Under the pieces are notes generated by a model that saw nothing but the letters and a program-made list of their open reading frames with translations, was not told where the DNA came from and ran no database searches. A DNA stretch of 64,000 bases. Origin: Streptomyces ambofaciens ATCC 23877. Lineage in GTDB: Bacteria; Actinomycetota; Actinomycetes; Streptomycetales; Streptomycetaceae. Where the stretch lies: the NCBI RefSeq assembly GCF_001267885.1, contig NZ_CP012382.1, forward strand, positions 2,033,001 through 2,097,000, read 5' to 3'. Positions 33,864 through 43,585 of the stretch are shown here, one piece after another (the stretch's first letter is position 1; each line of letters starts with the position of its first letter). A program made the position numbers and the translations under genes.

Positions 33864-34633
33864 CGACCACCACCGGCACCTACACGCCGAAGCCCGGCGG
33901 CGCGCCGCTCGGCCGCATGATCGCCGCGCAGGCCGTGCTGGAGACCAGGATGCTGCTGCGCAACGGCGAGCAGCTGCTGCTGACGGTGGTCATCCCGACG
34001 CTGCTGCTCGTGCTGTTCAGCTCCGTGGACATCATCGACACCGGCGCCGGAGAGGCCGTCGACTTCCTCGCCCCCGGCGTCCTGGCCCTCGCCGTGCTGT
34101 CGACGGCGTTCACCGGGCAGGCCATCGCCACCGGCTTCGAACGCCGGTACGGGGTGCTGAAGCGGCTGGCCGCCTCACCGCTGCCGCGCTGGGGTCTGAT
34201 GACCGCAAAGACGGTGTCCGTCCTGGTCACCGAGGTGCTCCAGATCGTCCTGCTCACCGTGATCGCCTTCGCGCTGGGCTGGTCGCCGCACGGCAACCCG
34301 TTCGCCGTGCTGCTGCTCCTGGTCCTCGGCACGGCCGCCTTCTCGGGGCTCGGGCTGCTCATGGCGGGCACGCTGAAGGCCGAGGCGACGCTGGCCGCGG
34401 CCAACCTGGTCTTCCTGCTGCTGCTCGTGGGCGGCGGTGTGATCGTGCCGCTGGACAAGTTCCCGCAGGCGGCGCAGAGCGTGCTCGGACTGCTGCCGAT
34501 CTCCGCCCTGTCGGACGGGCTGCGGGACGTGCTCCAGCACGGGGCCGGGATGCCGTGGGGCGACCTCGGGATCCTCGCGGTGTGGGCGGTCGCCGGCCTC
34601 GCGGCGGCCGGGAAGTTCTTCCGCTGGGAGTAG
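33860..34633 (+). CDS. ABC-2 type permease
   Basis: A 257-residue membrane protein with about six segments, the ABC-2 permease partner (DrrB-like) of the preceding ATPase. A cytoplasmic loop between segments 2 and 3 (ATGFERRYGVLKRLAASPLPRW) is the usual ABC-2 signature region. Start codon overlaps the ATPase stop. It ends 53 bases before the heme A synthase gene and may be co-transcribed with it. Confidence 0.9.
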   Translation: MTTTTGTYTPKPGGAPLGRMIAAQAVLETRMLLRNGEQLLLTVVIPTLLLVLFSSVDIIDTGAGEAVDFLAPGVLALAVLSTAFTGQAIATGFERRYGVLKRLAASPLPRWGLMTAKTVSVLVTEVLQIVLLTVIAFALGWSPHGNPFAVLLLLVLGTAAFSGLGLLMAGTLKAEATLAAANLVFLLLLVGGGVIVPLDKFPQAAQSVLGLLPISALSDGLRDVLQHGAGMPWGDLGILAVWAVAGLAAAGKFFRWE

Positions 34634-34686
34634 GACGACGCCCGATGGACGACCCTCGTGAAAGCGTGCACAAGCGGGCGCCTACG

Positions 34687-35709
34687 ATGGACCGCGTGCC
34701 AAACGTGACCCGTGCCGACACCGCAGCCGCCGTGCGCAACCCGCTCGCCTTCATCGCCGCGCGCTGGACCCCGGACCCCCGGACGGTTCAGCGGGCGGTC
34801 CTCGTCGCGCTCGCCATGTCGGTGGTCATCGTGATCACCGGCGGCGCGGTGCGCCTGACCGGCTCGGGCCTCGGCTGCCCGACCTGGCCCAAGTGCACCG
34901 ACGACTCGCTGACCACCACCAGCGAGATGGGCTTCCACGGCGTCATCGAGTTCGGCAACCGCCTGCTGACCTACGTGCTGTGCGCCGCGGTCGGCTGGGC
35001 GATCATCGCCGCGCGGTCGCAGAAGCCGTACCGGCGCAGCCTGACGCGGCTCGGCTGGGCACAGTTCTGGATCGTGATGGGCAACGCGATCCTCGGCGGC
35101 ATCGTGGTCCTGGTCGGCCTCAACCCGTACACCGTCGCGGCGCACTTCCTGCTGTCCAGCGCGCTGATCGCGGTCGCGACCGTGATGTGGCAGCGCACCC
35201 GGGAGGGGGACGGGGCCCCGCGCCCGCTGGTCGGCGGCTCCGTCCGTCAGCTGGTGTGGGTGATGATCGTCGTCTCCGCCCTGCTGATCGCGGTGGGCAC
35301 GGTGGTCACCGGTGCGGGCCCGCACGCGGGTGACTCCAGCGAGGTCGAGCGGATGCCGATCGACTGGGAGACGGTGAGCAAGGCGCACGCCGTCCTGGCC
35401 TGGATCGTCGTGACGCTCACCTTCGCCCTGTGGTTCGTGCTGAAGGCGGTCGACGCGCCCAAGGGCCCGCTGGCCCGCACCCGTGACCTGTTCCTGGTGC
35501 TGCTCGCCCAGGGCGTCATCGGCTACGTGCAGTACTTCACCGACCTCCCCGAGGTCCTGGTCGGGCTGCACATGTTCGGCTCCTGCCTGGTGTGGATCGC
35601 GACGCTGCGGGTGCTGCTGGCGCTGCGCGAGCGGACGCGGGAGACGGCACCCGGGCTGCCGGCCCAGGAGTACGAGGCGCCGAGCGTGTCGATGGCCGGT
35701 CCCCGGTGA
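34687..35709 (+). CDS. ctaA: heme A synthase (COX15/CtaA)
   Basis: A 340-residue protein with eight predicted membrane segments. It carries GGAVRLTGSGLGCPTWPKC near residue 45, where the cysteine pair is typical of actinobacterial CtaA, and the heme-ligand His in GFHGVIEFGNRLLTYV. It oxidises the C8 methyl of heme O to make heme A for aa3 cytochrome oxidase. The start is uncertain: ATG 34687 and GTG 34696 are both in frame, neither with a clear ribosome site. ctaB, which makes heme O, is 2 kb away on the other strand. Confidence 0.92.
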   Translation: MDRVPNVTRADTAAAVRNPLAFIAARWTPDPRTVQRAVLVALAMSVVIVITGGAVRLTGSGLGCPTWPKCTDDSLTTTSEMGFHGVIEFGNRLLTYVLCAAVGWAIIAARSQKPYRRSLTRLGWAQFWIVMGNAILGGIVVLVGLNPYTVAAHFLLSSALIAVATVMWQRTREGDGAPRPLVGGSVRQLVWVMIVVSALLIAVGTVVTGAGPHAGDSSEVERMPIDWETVSKAHAVLAWIVVTLTFALWFVLKAVDAPKGPLARTRDLFLVLLAQGVIGYVQYFTDLPEVLVGLHMFGSCLVWIATLRVLLALRERTRETAPGLPAQEYEAPSVSMAGPR

Positions 35710-35718
35710 CTTCGGGTC

Positions 35719-35798
35719 GGCCCGGGCAGCTCCGGGCCGGCCCAGTCGGCTCCCGGCCGGCCCACGCCGCTCCCGGTCGGCCCGGACAGCTCCGGGCC
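35719..35798. repeat. four 20-bp tandem palindromic units
   Basis: Four imperfect 20-bp units follow each other directly. Each is a dyad with arms GGCCC(GG)/(CC)GGGCC. The array fills the short gap between convergent ctaA and the amidohydrolase gene and could act as a bidirectional terminator. Confidence 0.8.
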
Positions 35799-35841
35799 GG
35801 CTGACCGCCGCGGACCTGCCCGCTTCGTACGGGCGCCGGGT

Positions 35842-36948
35842 TCACTCCAGCCCGTAGACCCGCTCGGCGTTCCCCGACGCGATCATCTCCGCCACCCGCT
35901 GCGCGTCCCCGAGGGACCACGCCCCCTCGGCCACCCAGGTGCCCAGCACCCTGCCGAGGGCGTCGCGGAACAGCCGGGCCGCGACCACGTGCAGCTCGGG
36001 CAGGCCCTGGGCTCCGCTGGAGAAGAGGATCTTGCCGAAGGGCGCCAGTTCCAGGATCTCCGCCAGCACCGTCGCCGCGCGGGCACCGGTGCGGACCAGG
36101 GCGGCGCCGGAGTCGGCGTAGACGTGCGGGAAGACGCCGGCCAGGTGGGCGGCGTGGCGGTGGTACGGGTAGCCGTGCAGCAGGATCAGGTCGGTGCCGA
36201 GGCCCGCGGTGGCCCGCACGAAGTCGGTGAGCAGGACCGGGTCGGTGCGGTCGATGCGCAGGCCCGGCTCGCCGAGGCCGGCGTGCAGCTGGAGCGGCAG
36301 CCCCGAGGCGACGGCGATCCACAGCAGGTGGCGCAGCAGGACGGGGTCGCTCAGCTCGCCGCCGACCTCGCGTCCGGTCAGCCAGCGGGCGGCGGCGCCG
36401 CGCACCTCGCCCGGCCCGGGAGGCTCGGGCGCGAGGGCCAGACCGTGCCGTACCCCCGCGACCGAGGTGAAGGCGACCGCGTCGGCGGCGACGCCGTGCA
36501 CGGCCTCGGCGAGGTTGGCGAGGAAGGAGTCGACGGTGCCGGAGGTGTCGGCGACCTGCTCGGCCAGCAGTTCCAGGCGCACGATCTCGTGGGTGTCGGC
36601 GTCCGCGGCGCGGGCCATCTCCGCGGGGCCCGTGAGGTCACCGGGCAGCCCCGCGTCGACCAGGTAGGTCGTGATGCCGCTGCCCCGCAGCAGCCGGCGG
36701 TCGGCCTCCAGGACGCCCAGTTCGCGGCGCCGGGCCAGGTAGTGGGCGGGCGGGCAGTGCGGCTCCAGGCCGAGCAGGGGCGGGCACCAGCGGCGTACCG
36801 CGAAGCCGGTCTGGGTGTCGAAGAGGGTGGTGCCCGGCGCGGGCGGGCCCTCGGTACGGGCCAGCTGGGCCTCGAAGGTGCCGAGGCCCAGCTCCGTTCT
36901 CAGGACGCCGTGGCAGTACTGGTCCACCAGGGACGGCGTTTCGATCAT
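35842..36948 (-). CDS. amidohydrolase-family protein (FluG-N-like)
   Basis: A 368-residue metal-dependent amidohydrolase-2 type TIM barrel. The start DQYCHGVL replaces the usual D-x-H metal pair with QYCHG, then a strand-5 His in LQLHAGLGE and HGYPYHRHAAHLA near residue 260 supply ligands, and SSGAQG near 305 sits where the last Asp usually lies. Similarity to the amidohydrolase half of FluG-type proteins suggests action on a gamma-glutamyl or amide compound. The change in the first metal motif leaves catalytic activity uncertain. Confidence 0.78.
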   Translation of the reverse strand: MIETPSLVDQYCHGVLRTELGLGTFEAQLARTEGPPAPGTTLFDTQTGFAVRRWCPPLLGLEPHCPPAHYLARRRELGVLEADRRLLRGSGITTYLVDAGLPGDLTGPAEMARAADADTHEIVRLELLAEQVADTSGTVDSFLANLAEAVHGVAADAVAFTSVAGVRHGLALAPEPPGPGEVRGAAARWLTGREVGGELSDPVLLRHLLWIAVASGLPLQLHAGLGEPGLRIDRTDPVLLTDFVRATAGLGTDLILLHGYPYHRHAAHLAGVFPHVYADSGAALVRTGARAATVLAEILELAPFGKILFSSGAQGLPELHVVAARLFRDALGRVLGTWVAEGAWSLGDAQRVAEMIASGNAERVYGLE

Positions 36949-37030
36949 CCGGACTCCCCGTGATGGGACCGTGCGCCTCGCGGCTCGTACGCCTTGCGGC
37001 TCTCCACGGTCCTAACGGGTGAACCCGGTC

Positions 37031-37363
37031 TCAGGTGTTGCTCGGCCCGCCCACCTGGATGCCCGCCATGCGCGACCACTCGTAGGGGCCGGTCTCCACC
37101 TTGGCCGCGAACTCGCCGTCGAAGTCCTCGTGGACGGTGATGCCCGACTTCTCCACGGCCTTGTGGGCCGTCTGGTGGGAGCGCGCGACGAGGTCGCCCC
37201 AGGCACCGTCCGCGCCGACGAGCACGATCCGGGCGCCGCGCTCGCCGAGGTAGGCCACCTGGCCCTCGGCGCCGCCGTGCGCCTTGGAGAAGGAGTCGAT
37301 CCGCCGGGCGAGTCGGGCCGCCTCGCGCTCGGCCTTCGCGTCAACCTGCTGCGTGTCTGCCAT
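37031..37363 (-). CDS. small conserved actinobacterial protein, unknown function
   Basis: A 110-residue soluble protein with a charged N-terminal helix (DAKAEREAARLARRIDSF) followed by an alternating alpha/beta pattern (GARIVLVGADGAWGDLVARS). No signal or membrane segment. The ATG at 37363 (MADTQQVDA) is chosen; the longer frame runs into the ctaB terminator. I do not know a function. It follows ctaB on the same strand but is separated from it by a very strong hairpin. Confidence 0.7.
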   Translation of the reverse strand: MADTQQVDAKAEREAARLARRIDSFSKAHGGAEGQVAYLGERGARIVLVGADGAWGDLVARSHQTAHKAVEKSGITVHEDFDGEFAAKVETGPYEWSRMAGIQVGGPSNT

Positions 37364-37396
37364 GACCAGGATGCTACCGACGGGTAGATCAATCGG

Positions 37397-37440
37397 CGAC
37401 GGGCGGGGTGCGTGGCCTTGGCCACGCACCCCGCCCGTCG
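37397..37440 (-). terminator. strong terminator downstream of ctaB
   Basis: A perfect 21-bp stem (37397-37417 with 37420-37440) closes over two bases, TT, the longest perfect hairpin I see in the window. It starts 38 bases after the ctaB stop. Confidence 0.92.
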
Positions 37441-37477
37441 GACGCTCTTCTGGAACGGTTGTTCGGCGAGCAGGCGC

Positions 37478-38425
37478 TCAGCGCAGGAAGGGGTCCACCG
37501 CGATCGCCAGGAACAGGACCGACACGTAGGTGATCGACCAGTGGAACAGCCGCATCTCCTTGAGCTTGCCGCCCGTGACCTCGGCCTTGGCGCGGTTCTG
37601 CAGCCCGTGGGCCTCCCACAGCCACATGCCGCCGGCCAGCAGGGCCACCGCCGTGTAGAACCAGCCGGTGTAGCCGAGCGGCGTCAGCAGCAGCGACACA
37701 CCGACCATCACCCAGCTGTAGAGGACGATCTGCCGGGCGACGACCTTGTTGGAGGCCACGACCGGGAGCATCGGCACGCCGACGCGTGCGTAGTCCTCCT
37801 TGACCTTCATGGACAGCGGCCAGTAGTGCGGGGGCGTCCAGAAGAACATCACGCCGAAGAGGATGACCGGCGCCCAGGACATCGAGTTGGTCACGGCCGA
37901 CCAGCCGATGAGCACCGGCAGGCAGCCGGCGATACCGCCCCAGACGATGTTCTGCGAGGTGCGGCGCTTGAGGATCATCGTGTAGACGACCACGTAGAAG
38001 AGGAGCGCACCGAGCGAGAGCCAGGCCGACAGCCAGTTGACGGTGAGACCGAACAGCAGCGTGGAGACGACGGCCAGGCCGATACCGAACGCGAGGCATT
38101 CGCGCGGGCTGACCATGCCGGTCACCAGCGGACGCTGCGAGGTCCGGTCCATCAGCGCGTCGATGTCGCGGTCGATGTACATGTTCAGCGCGTTCGCGCC
38201 GCCCGCGGACAGGTAGCCGCCGACGCAGGTCAGCAGCACCAGCTTCAGATCCGGAACACCCTGCTCGGCCAGGAACATCACCGGAACGGTGGTGATCAGC
38301 AGAAGCTCGATGATCCGCGGCTTGGTCAGCGCCACGAACGCCTTGACACGGGCCCCGAACGGCCGGTGACTCGGGCTCTGGCTCGTCCCGATAACCCCCG
38401 CAGGACGGGATTCAACGGCCGTCAC
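37478..38425 (-). CDS. ctaB: protoheme IX farnesyltransferase (heme O synthase)
   Basis: About 315 residues with nine predicted membrane segments and the prenyltransferase aspartate motifs [18 protein letters not shown] and [17 protein letters not shown]. It attaches the farnesyl group to heme B, making heme O for CtaA. GTG 38425 has AGGGG at five bases upstream; ATG 38446 and GTG 38431 are alternatives. It is divergent from tkt across a 356-377 bp region. Confidence 0.93.
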   Translation of the reverse strand: MTAVESRPAGVIGTSQSPSHRPFGARVKAFVALTKPRIIELLLITTVPVMFLAEQGVPDLKLVLLTCVGGYLSAGGANALNMYIDRDIDALMDRTSQRPLVTGMVSPRECLAFGIGLAVVSTLLFGLTVNWLSAWLSLGALLFYVVVYTMILKRRTSQNIVWGGIAGCLPVLIGWSAVTNSMSWAPVILFGVMFFWTPPHYWPLSMKVKEDYARVGVPMLPVVASNKVVARQIVLYSWVMVGVSLLLTPLGYTGWFYTAVALLAGGMWLWEAHGLQNRAKAEVTGGKLKEMRLFHWSITYVSVLFLAIAVDPFLR

Positions 38426-38749
38426 GCACACCCCTGACAGAGACATCCCAGCAAGCCCCGCCGTGTGAAGTGGCGGTAAAGGCTCGCGCGTACCACGCCA
38501 CTTTAGACGTTGCCCGTACCTCGGCCTTCGCGGGGGTGGGGTCGTGTTGGCGAGGGCGCTCCGACGTGCGTTCGGAGAGTCGATTGAGCGGTCAGATGAG
38601 CGGCTCCGTATTCACTTGCCGAATGCGGTTTCACCCAGTCGACAGGCGGATCGCGAAGAGTCCCGGCAGTCTGGTTTCCAGCGGAAAAACGCACGTACTT
38701 ACGGGGGTAGGCTCGACAACGGCCGGCCGACTCACGGACGCGCCGGCAG

Positions 38750-38769
38750 CCGGTGCACCCGTGCACCGG
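38750..38769. promoter_or_regulatory. 20-bp palindrome in the tkt leader
   Basis: CCGGTGCAC and GTGCACCGG form a perfect dyad spaced by two bases, 33 bases before the tkt start. It could be an operator or an mRNA hairpin. A TAGGCT -10 candidate lies upstream near 38708. I saw no other feature in this divergent gap. Confidence 0.55.
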
Positions 38770-38802
38770 CATCCGACATGTGGAGAGGAGCCCTGACTCA
38801 GG

Positions 38803-40905
38803 GTGAGCACCAAGCCGACCACCACAGACCTCGAGTGGACCGAACTGGACCAGCGGGCCGTGGACACCGCCCGCGTCCTGGCCGCCGATGCCGTACAGAA
38901 GGTTGGCAACGGCCATCCGGGTACGGCGATGAGCCTGGCGCCCGCCGCCTACACCCTCTTCCAGAAGGTGATGCGGCACGACCCGGCCGACGCGAACTGG
39001 GTCGGACGCGACCGTTTCGTGCTGTCCGCCGGCCACTCGTCCCTGACCCTCTACACCCAGCTGTACCTGGCCGGCTTCGGCCTGGAGCTGGCGGACCTCG
39101 AGTCCTTCCGGACGTGGGGCTCCAAGACCCCCGGTCACCCGGAGTACGGCCACACCACGGGCGTGGAGACGACGACCGGCCCGCTCGGCCAGGGTGTCGC
39201 CAACGCGGTGGGCATGGCGATGGCCGCCCGCTACGAGCGCGGTCTGTTCGACCCGGAGGCCGCCGAGGGCACCTCCCCGTTCGACCACTTCGTCTACTGC
39301 ATCGCCGGTGACGGCTGCCTCCAGGAGGGCATCTCCGCCGAAGCCTCCTCCCTCGCCGGCCACCAGAAGCTCGGCAACCTGGTCCTGCTGTGGGACGACA
39401 ACCACATCTCGATCGAGGGCGACACCGAGACCGCCGTCTCCGAGGACACCTGCAAGCGGTACGAGGCGTACGGCTGGCACGTGCAGCGCGTCGCCCCGAA
39501 GCCGGACGGCGACCTGGACCCGAACGCGCTCTACGACGCGATCGAGGCGGCGAAGAAGGTCACCGACCGCCCCTCCTTCATCGCGATGCGCTCGATCATC
39601 GCCTGGCCCGCCCCGAACGCGCAGAACACCGAGGCCGCGCACGGCTCGGCGCTCGGCGACGACGAGGTCGCCGCGACCAAGCGCGTGCTGGGCTTCGACC
39701 CGGAGAAGACCTTCGAGGTCTCCGACGAGGTCATCGGCCACACCCGCAAGGCGCTGGAGAAGGGCCAGGCGGCCCGCGCCGTGTGGGAGAAGGCCTACCA
39801 GCAGTGGCGGGACAACAACCCCGAGCGCGCCGCCGAGTACGACCGGATCGCCAGGGGCGAGCTCCCCAAGGGCTGGGAGGAGAAGATCCCGGTCTTCGAG
39901 ACCGGCAAGGGTGTGGCCACCCGTGCCGCCTCCGGCAAGATCCTCCAGGCGCTCGGCGCGGTCGTCCCCGAGCTGTGGGGCGGCTCGGCCGACCTGGCCG
40001 GCTCGAACAACACGACGATCGACAAGACGTCGTCCTTCCTCCCGGCGGGCAACCCGCTGCCCGAGGCGGACCCGTACGGCCGCACCATCCACTTCGGCAT
40101 CCGCGAGCACGCGATGGCCGCGGAGATGAACGGCATCGCGCTGCACGGCAACACGCGCATCTACGGCGGCACCTTCCTGGTGTTCTCCGACTACATGCGC
40201 AACGCGGTGCGCCTGTCCGCGCTGATGCACCTGCCGGTGACGTACGTGTGGACGCACGACTCCATCGGCCTCGGTGAGGACGGTCCGACCCACCAGCCCG
40301 TCGAACACCTCGCCTCGCTGCGCGCCATCCCGGGTCTGAACGTGGTCCGTCCGGCCGACGCCAACGAGACCGCCATCGCCTGGCGTGAGGTCCTGCGCCG
40401 CTGGACCAAGGAGTTCGGCAAGGGCCAGCCGCACGGTCTGGCGCTGACCCGCCAGGGCGTGCCGACGTACGAGGCGAACGAGGACGCGGCCAAGGGCGGC
40501 TACGTGCTGTTCGACGCCGAGGGGCCCGAAGGACAGAGCGCCGAGGCCGAGGTCGTCCTGATCGCCACCGGTTCCGAGGTGCACGTGGCCGTGGAGGCCC
40601 GCGAGGCGCTCCAGGCCGACGGCGTGCCGACGCGCGTGGTGTCCATGCCGTGCGTGGAGTGGTTCGAGCAGCAGGACCAGGGGTACCGGGACAGCGTCCT
40701 GCCTCCGTCCGTGAGGGCGCGGGTCGCGGTGGAGGCCGGGATCGGTCTCACCTGGCACAAGTACGTCGGGGACGCCGGCCGGATCGTCTCCCTGGAGCAC
40801 TTCGGTGCCTCGGCCGACGGCAAGCTGCTCTTCGAGGAGTTCGGCTTCACCGCCGAGAACGTGGCCGCCCAGGCGAGGGAATCGATCGCCGCAGCCCAGC
40901 GCTGA
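38803..40905 (+). CDS. tkt: transketolase
   Basis: A 700-residue thiamine-diphosphate enzyme of full family length. [10 protein letters not shown] near residue 35 and the GDG...N ThDP/Mg motif ([10 protein letters not shown] ... WDDNHISI) are in the N-terminal half; the catalytic Glu is in [14 protein letters not shown]. It exchanges two-carbon units between ketose and aldose phosphates, linking pentose phosphates to glycolysis. It starts with GTG at 38803 and leads the operon tkt-tal-zwf-opcA-pgl. Confidence 0.95.
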   Translation: MSTKPTTTDLEWTELDQRAVDTARVLAADAVQKVGNGHPGTAMSLAPAAYTLFQKVMRHDPADANWVGRDRFVLSAGHSSLTLYTQLYLAGFGLELADLESFRTWGSKTPGHPEYGHTTGVETTTGPLGQGVANAVGMAMAARYERGLFDPEAAEGTSPFDHFVYCIAGDGCLQEGISAEASSLAGHQKLGNLVLLWDDNHISIEGDTETAVSEDTCKRYEAYGWHVQRVAPKPDGDLDPNALYDAIEAAKKVTDRPSFIAMRSIIAWPAPNAQNTEAAHGSALGDDEVAATKRVLGFDPEKTFEVSDEVIGHTRKALEKGQAARAVWEKAYQQWRDNNPERAAEYDRIARGELPKGWEEKIPVFETGKGVATRAASGKILQALGAVVPELWGGSADLAGSNNTTIDKTSSFLPAGNPLPEADPYGRTIHFGIREHAMAAEMNGIALHGNTRIYGGTFLVFSDYMRNAVRLSALMHLPVTYVWTHDSIGLGEDGPTHQPVEHLASLRAIPGLNVVRPADANETAIAWREVLRRWTKEFGKGQPHGLALTRQGVPTYEANEDAAKGGYVLFDAEGPEGQSAEAEVVLIATGSEVHVAVEAREALQADGVPTRVVSMPCVEWFEQQDQGYRDSVLPPSVRARVAVEAGIGLTWHKYVGDAGRIVSLEHFGASADGKLLFEEFGFTAENVAAQARESIAAAQR

Positions 40906-40939
40906 CGCCCGTACACGACACGTAGGAGATGCATTTTCC

Positions 40940-42058
40940 ATGACAGACGCACTCAAGCGCCTCTCCGATGAAGGCGTCGCGATCTGGCTGGACGACCTGT
41001 CGCGCAAGCGGATCACGTCCGGCAACCTCGCCGAGCTGATCGACCAGCAGCACGTCGTGGGCGTCACCACCAACCCGTCGATCTTCCAGAAGGCGATCTC
41101 GCAGGGCGACGGTTACGACCAGCAGCTCTCCGACCTGGCCTTCCGCAAGGTCACGGTCGAAGAGGCGATCCGCATGATCACCACGGCGGACGTCCGCGAC
41201 GCCGCCGACATCCTGCGCCCCGTCTTCGACGCCACCGGCGGCAAGGACGGGCGGGTCTCCATCGAGGTCGACCCGCGCCTCGCGCACAACACCAAGGCGA
41301 CGGTCGCCGAGGCCAAGCAGCTCGCCTGGCTGGTGGACCGGCCCAACACGCTCATCAAGATCCCGGCGACCGAGGCCGGCATCCCGGCGATCGCCGAGGT
41401 CATCGGCCTGGGCATCAGCGTCAACGTGACGCTGATCTTCTCGCTGGAGCGCTACCGCCTGGTCATGGACGCCTTCCTGACCGGCCTGGAGAAGGCCAAG
41501 GAGCGCGGCCTGGACCTCTCCCGGATCCACTCCGTGGCGTCCTTCTTCGTGTCCCGCGTGGACACCGAGATCGACAAGCGCCTCGACGCGCTCGGCACCG
41601 ACGAGGCCAAGGCCGCCCGCGGCAAGGCCGCCGTCGCCAACGCCCGTCTCGCCTACCAGGCGTACGAGGAGGTCTTCTCGACGGACCGCTGGAGCGCCCT
41701 GGAGAAGGCCGGCGCCAACAAGCAGCGTCCGCTGTGGGCGTCGACCGGCGTGAAGGACAAGGCGTACAGCGACACCATGTACGTCACCGACCTGGTCGCG
41801 CCCAACACGGTGAACACCATGCCGGAGGCGACGCTGCTGGCCACCGAGGACCACGGCGAGATCACCGGGAACACCGTCGCCGGCACCTACGAGCAGGCCC
41901 GCGCCGACCTCGACGCCGTCGAGAAGCTCGGGATCGGCTACGACGAGGTGGTCCAGCTGCTGGAGAAGGAGGGCGTCGACAAGTTCGAGGACTCCTGGAA
42001 CGACCTGCTGAAGTCGACCGAGGCCGAGCTGAAGCGCCTCGCTCCCTCGGAGGGCTAG
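40940..42058 (+). CDS. tal: transaldolase
   Basis: A 372-residue actinobacterial-type transaldolase. [11 protein letters not shown] near residue 35 and the Schiff-base Lys in [12 protein letters not shown] near residue 140 are the family motifs. It moves dihydroxyacetone units between sugar phosphates. The ribosome site AGGAG is eleven bases before the ATG. Gap to tkt is 34 bases, to zwf three bases. Confidence 0.95.
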   Translation: MTDALKRLSDEGVAIWLDDLSRKRITSGNLAELIDQQHVVGVTTNPSIFQKAISQGDGYDQQLSDLAFRKVTVEEAIRMITTADVRDAADILRPVFDATGGKDGRVSIEVDPRLAHNTKATVAEAKQLAWLVDRPNTLIKIPATEAGIPAIAEVIGLGISVNVTLIFSLERYRLVMDAFLTGLEKAKERGLDLSRIHSVASFFVSRVDTEIDKRLDALGTDEAKAARGKAAVANARLAYQAYEEVFSTDRWSALEKAGANKQRPLWASTGVKDKAYSDTMYVTDLVAPNTVNTMPEATLLATEDHGEITGNTVAGTYEQARADLDAVEKLGIGYDEVVQLLEKEGVDKFEDSWNDLLKSTEAELKRLAPSEG

Positions 42059-42061
42059 AAA

Positions 42062-43585
42062 TTGTCAAGCAGCAATCCGCTGCGTGACCCCGCAGACCGA
42101 CGGCTCCCGCGCATCGCGGGGCCGTCGGGTCTGGTCATCTTCGGCGTCACCGGTGATCTGTCCCGCAAGAAGCTCATGCCCGCCGTGTACGACCTCGCGA
42201 ACCGTGGTCTGCTGCCGCCGGGCTTCTCGCTCGTCGGCTTCGCCCGCCGCGACTGGGAGCACGAGGACTTCGCCCAGGTCGTGCACGACGCCGTCAAGGA
42301 ACACTCCCGTACGCCGTTCCGCGAGGAGGTCTGGCAGCAGCTCATCCAGGGGATGCGCTTCGTCCAGGGCACCTTCGACGACGACGACGCGTTCGAACGG
42401 CTGCGCGCCACCATCGAGGACCTGGACAAGGCGCAGGGCACGGGAGGCAACTTCGCCTTCTACCTGTCGGTGCCGCCGAAGTCCTTCCCGGTCGTCATCC
42501 AGCAGCTGAAGAAGCACCAGCTGGCCGACCAGACGAACGGCTCCTGGCGCCGCGCGGTGATCGAGAAGCCCTTCGGCCACGACCTGAGGTCGGCCGAGGA
42601 ACTCAACGCGATCGTCCACGAGGTCTTCGGCTCCGACCAGGTCTTCCGCATCGACCACTACCTGGGCAAGGAGACCGTCCAGAACATCCTGGCGCTGCGG
42701 TTCGCCAACACGATGTTCGAACCGATCTGGAACCGGTCGTACGTCGACCACGTGCAGATCACCATGGCCGAGGACATCGGCATCGGCGGCCGGGCCGGCT
42801 ACTACGACGGGATCGGCGCCGCCCGCGACGTCATCCAGAACCACCTGCTCCAGCTGCTCGCGCTGACCGCCATGGAGGAGCCCGCCTCCTTCGACGCGGA
42901 CGCGCTGGCCGCGGAGAAGACCAAGGTGCTCGGCGCGGTCCGGCTGCCCAGGGACCTGGGCCGGGACACGGTGCGCGGCCAGTACGCGGCCGGGTGGCAG
43001 GGCGGCGCGAAGGCCGTCGGCTACCTGGAGGAGGAGGGCATCGACCCGAAGTCGAAGACCGACACCTATGCCGCGATCAAGGTGGGCATCGACAACCGCC
43101 GCTGGGCGGGCGTCCCCTTCTACCTGCGCACCGGCAAGCGGCTCGGCCGCCGGGTGACGGAGATCGCGGTCGTCTTCCAGCGGGCCCCGCACTCCCCCTT
43201 CGACACGACGGCCACCGAGGAACTCGGCTCGAACGCGATCGTCATCCGCGTCCAGCCCGACGAGGGCGTCACCGTCCGCTTCGGTTCCAAGGTGCCGGGC
43301 ACCTCGATGGAGATCCGGGACGTGTCCATGGACTTCGCCTACGGCGAGTCCTTCACGGAGTCCAGCCCGGAGGCGTACGAACGCCTCATCCTCGACGTGC
43401 TGCTCGGCGACGCGAACCTCTTCCCGCGCACCGAGGAGGTCGAGCTGTCCTGGAAGATCCTCGACCCGATCGAGCAGTACTGGGACCAGCACGGCACCCC
43501 GGCGCAGTACCCGGCCGGCACCTGGGGCCCCGTCGAGGCGGACGAAATGCTCGAGCGAGACGGACGGAGCTGGCGCCGGCCATGA
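42062..43585 (+). CDS. zwf: glucose-6-phosphate dehydrogenase
   Basis: A 507-residue enzyme with the NADP-binding FGVTGDLSRKKL near residue 27 and the substrate motif RIDHYLGKE near residue 196, which contains the catalytic His-Asp region. It makes 6-phosphogluconolactone and NADPH, the entry to the oxidative pentose phosphate branch. The start is TTG at 42062, with GGAGGG seven bases before it. TTG can lower initiation. Its stop overlaps opcA as ATGA. Confidence 0.96.
   Translation: MSSSNPLRDPADRRLPRIAGPSGLVIFGVTGDLSRKKLMPAVYDLANRGLLPPGFSLVGFARRDWEHEDFAQVVHDAVKEHSRTPFREEVWQQLIQGMRFVQGTFDDDDAFERLRATIEDLDKAQGTGGNFAFYLSVPPKSFPVVIQQLKKHQLADQTNGSWRRAVIEKPFGHDLRSAEELNAIVHEVFGSDQVFRIDHYLGKETVQNILALRFANTMFEPIWNRSYVDHVQITMAEDIGIGGRAGYYDGIGAARDVIQNHLLQLLALTAMEEPASFDADALAAEKTKVLGAVRLPRDLGRDTVRGQYAAGWQGGAKAVGYLEEEGIDPKSKTDTYAAIKVGIDNRRWAGVPFYLRTGKRLGRRVTEIAVVFQRAPHSPFDTTATEELGSNAIVIRVQPDEGVTVRFGSKVPGTSMEIRDVSMDFAYGESFTESSPEAYERLILDVLLGDANLFPRTEEVELSWKILDPIEQYWDQHGTPAQYPAGTWGPVEADEMLERDGRSWRRP

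Noticed and set aside
38503..41073. 856-codon open frame on the minus strand over tkt
   Set aside because: It mirrors transketolase codons and crosses into tal; composition is that of a shadow frame.
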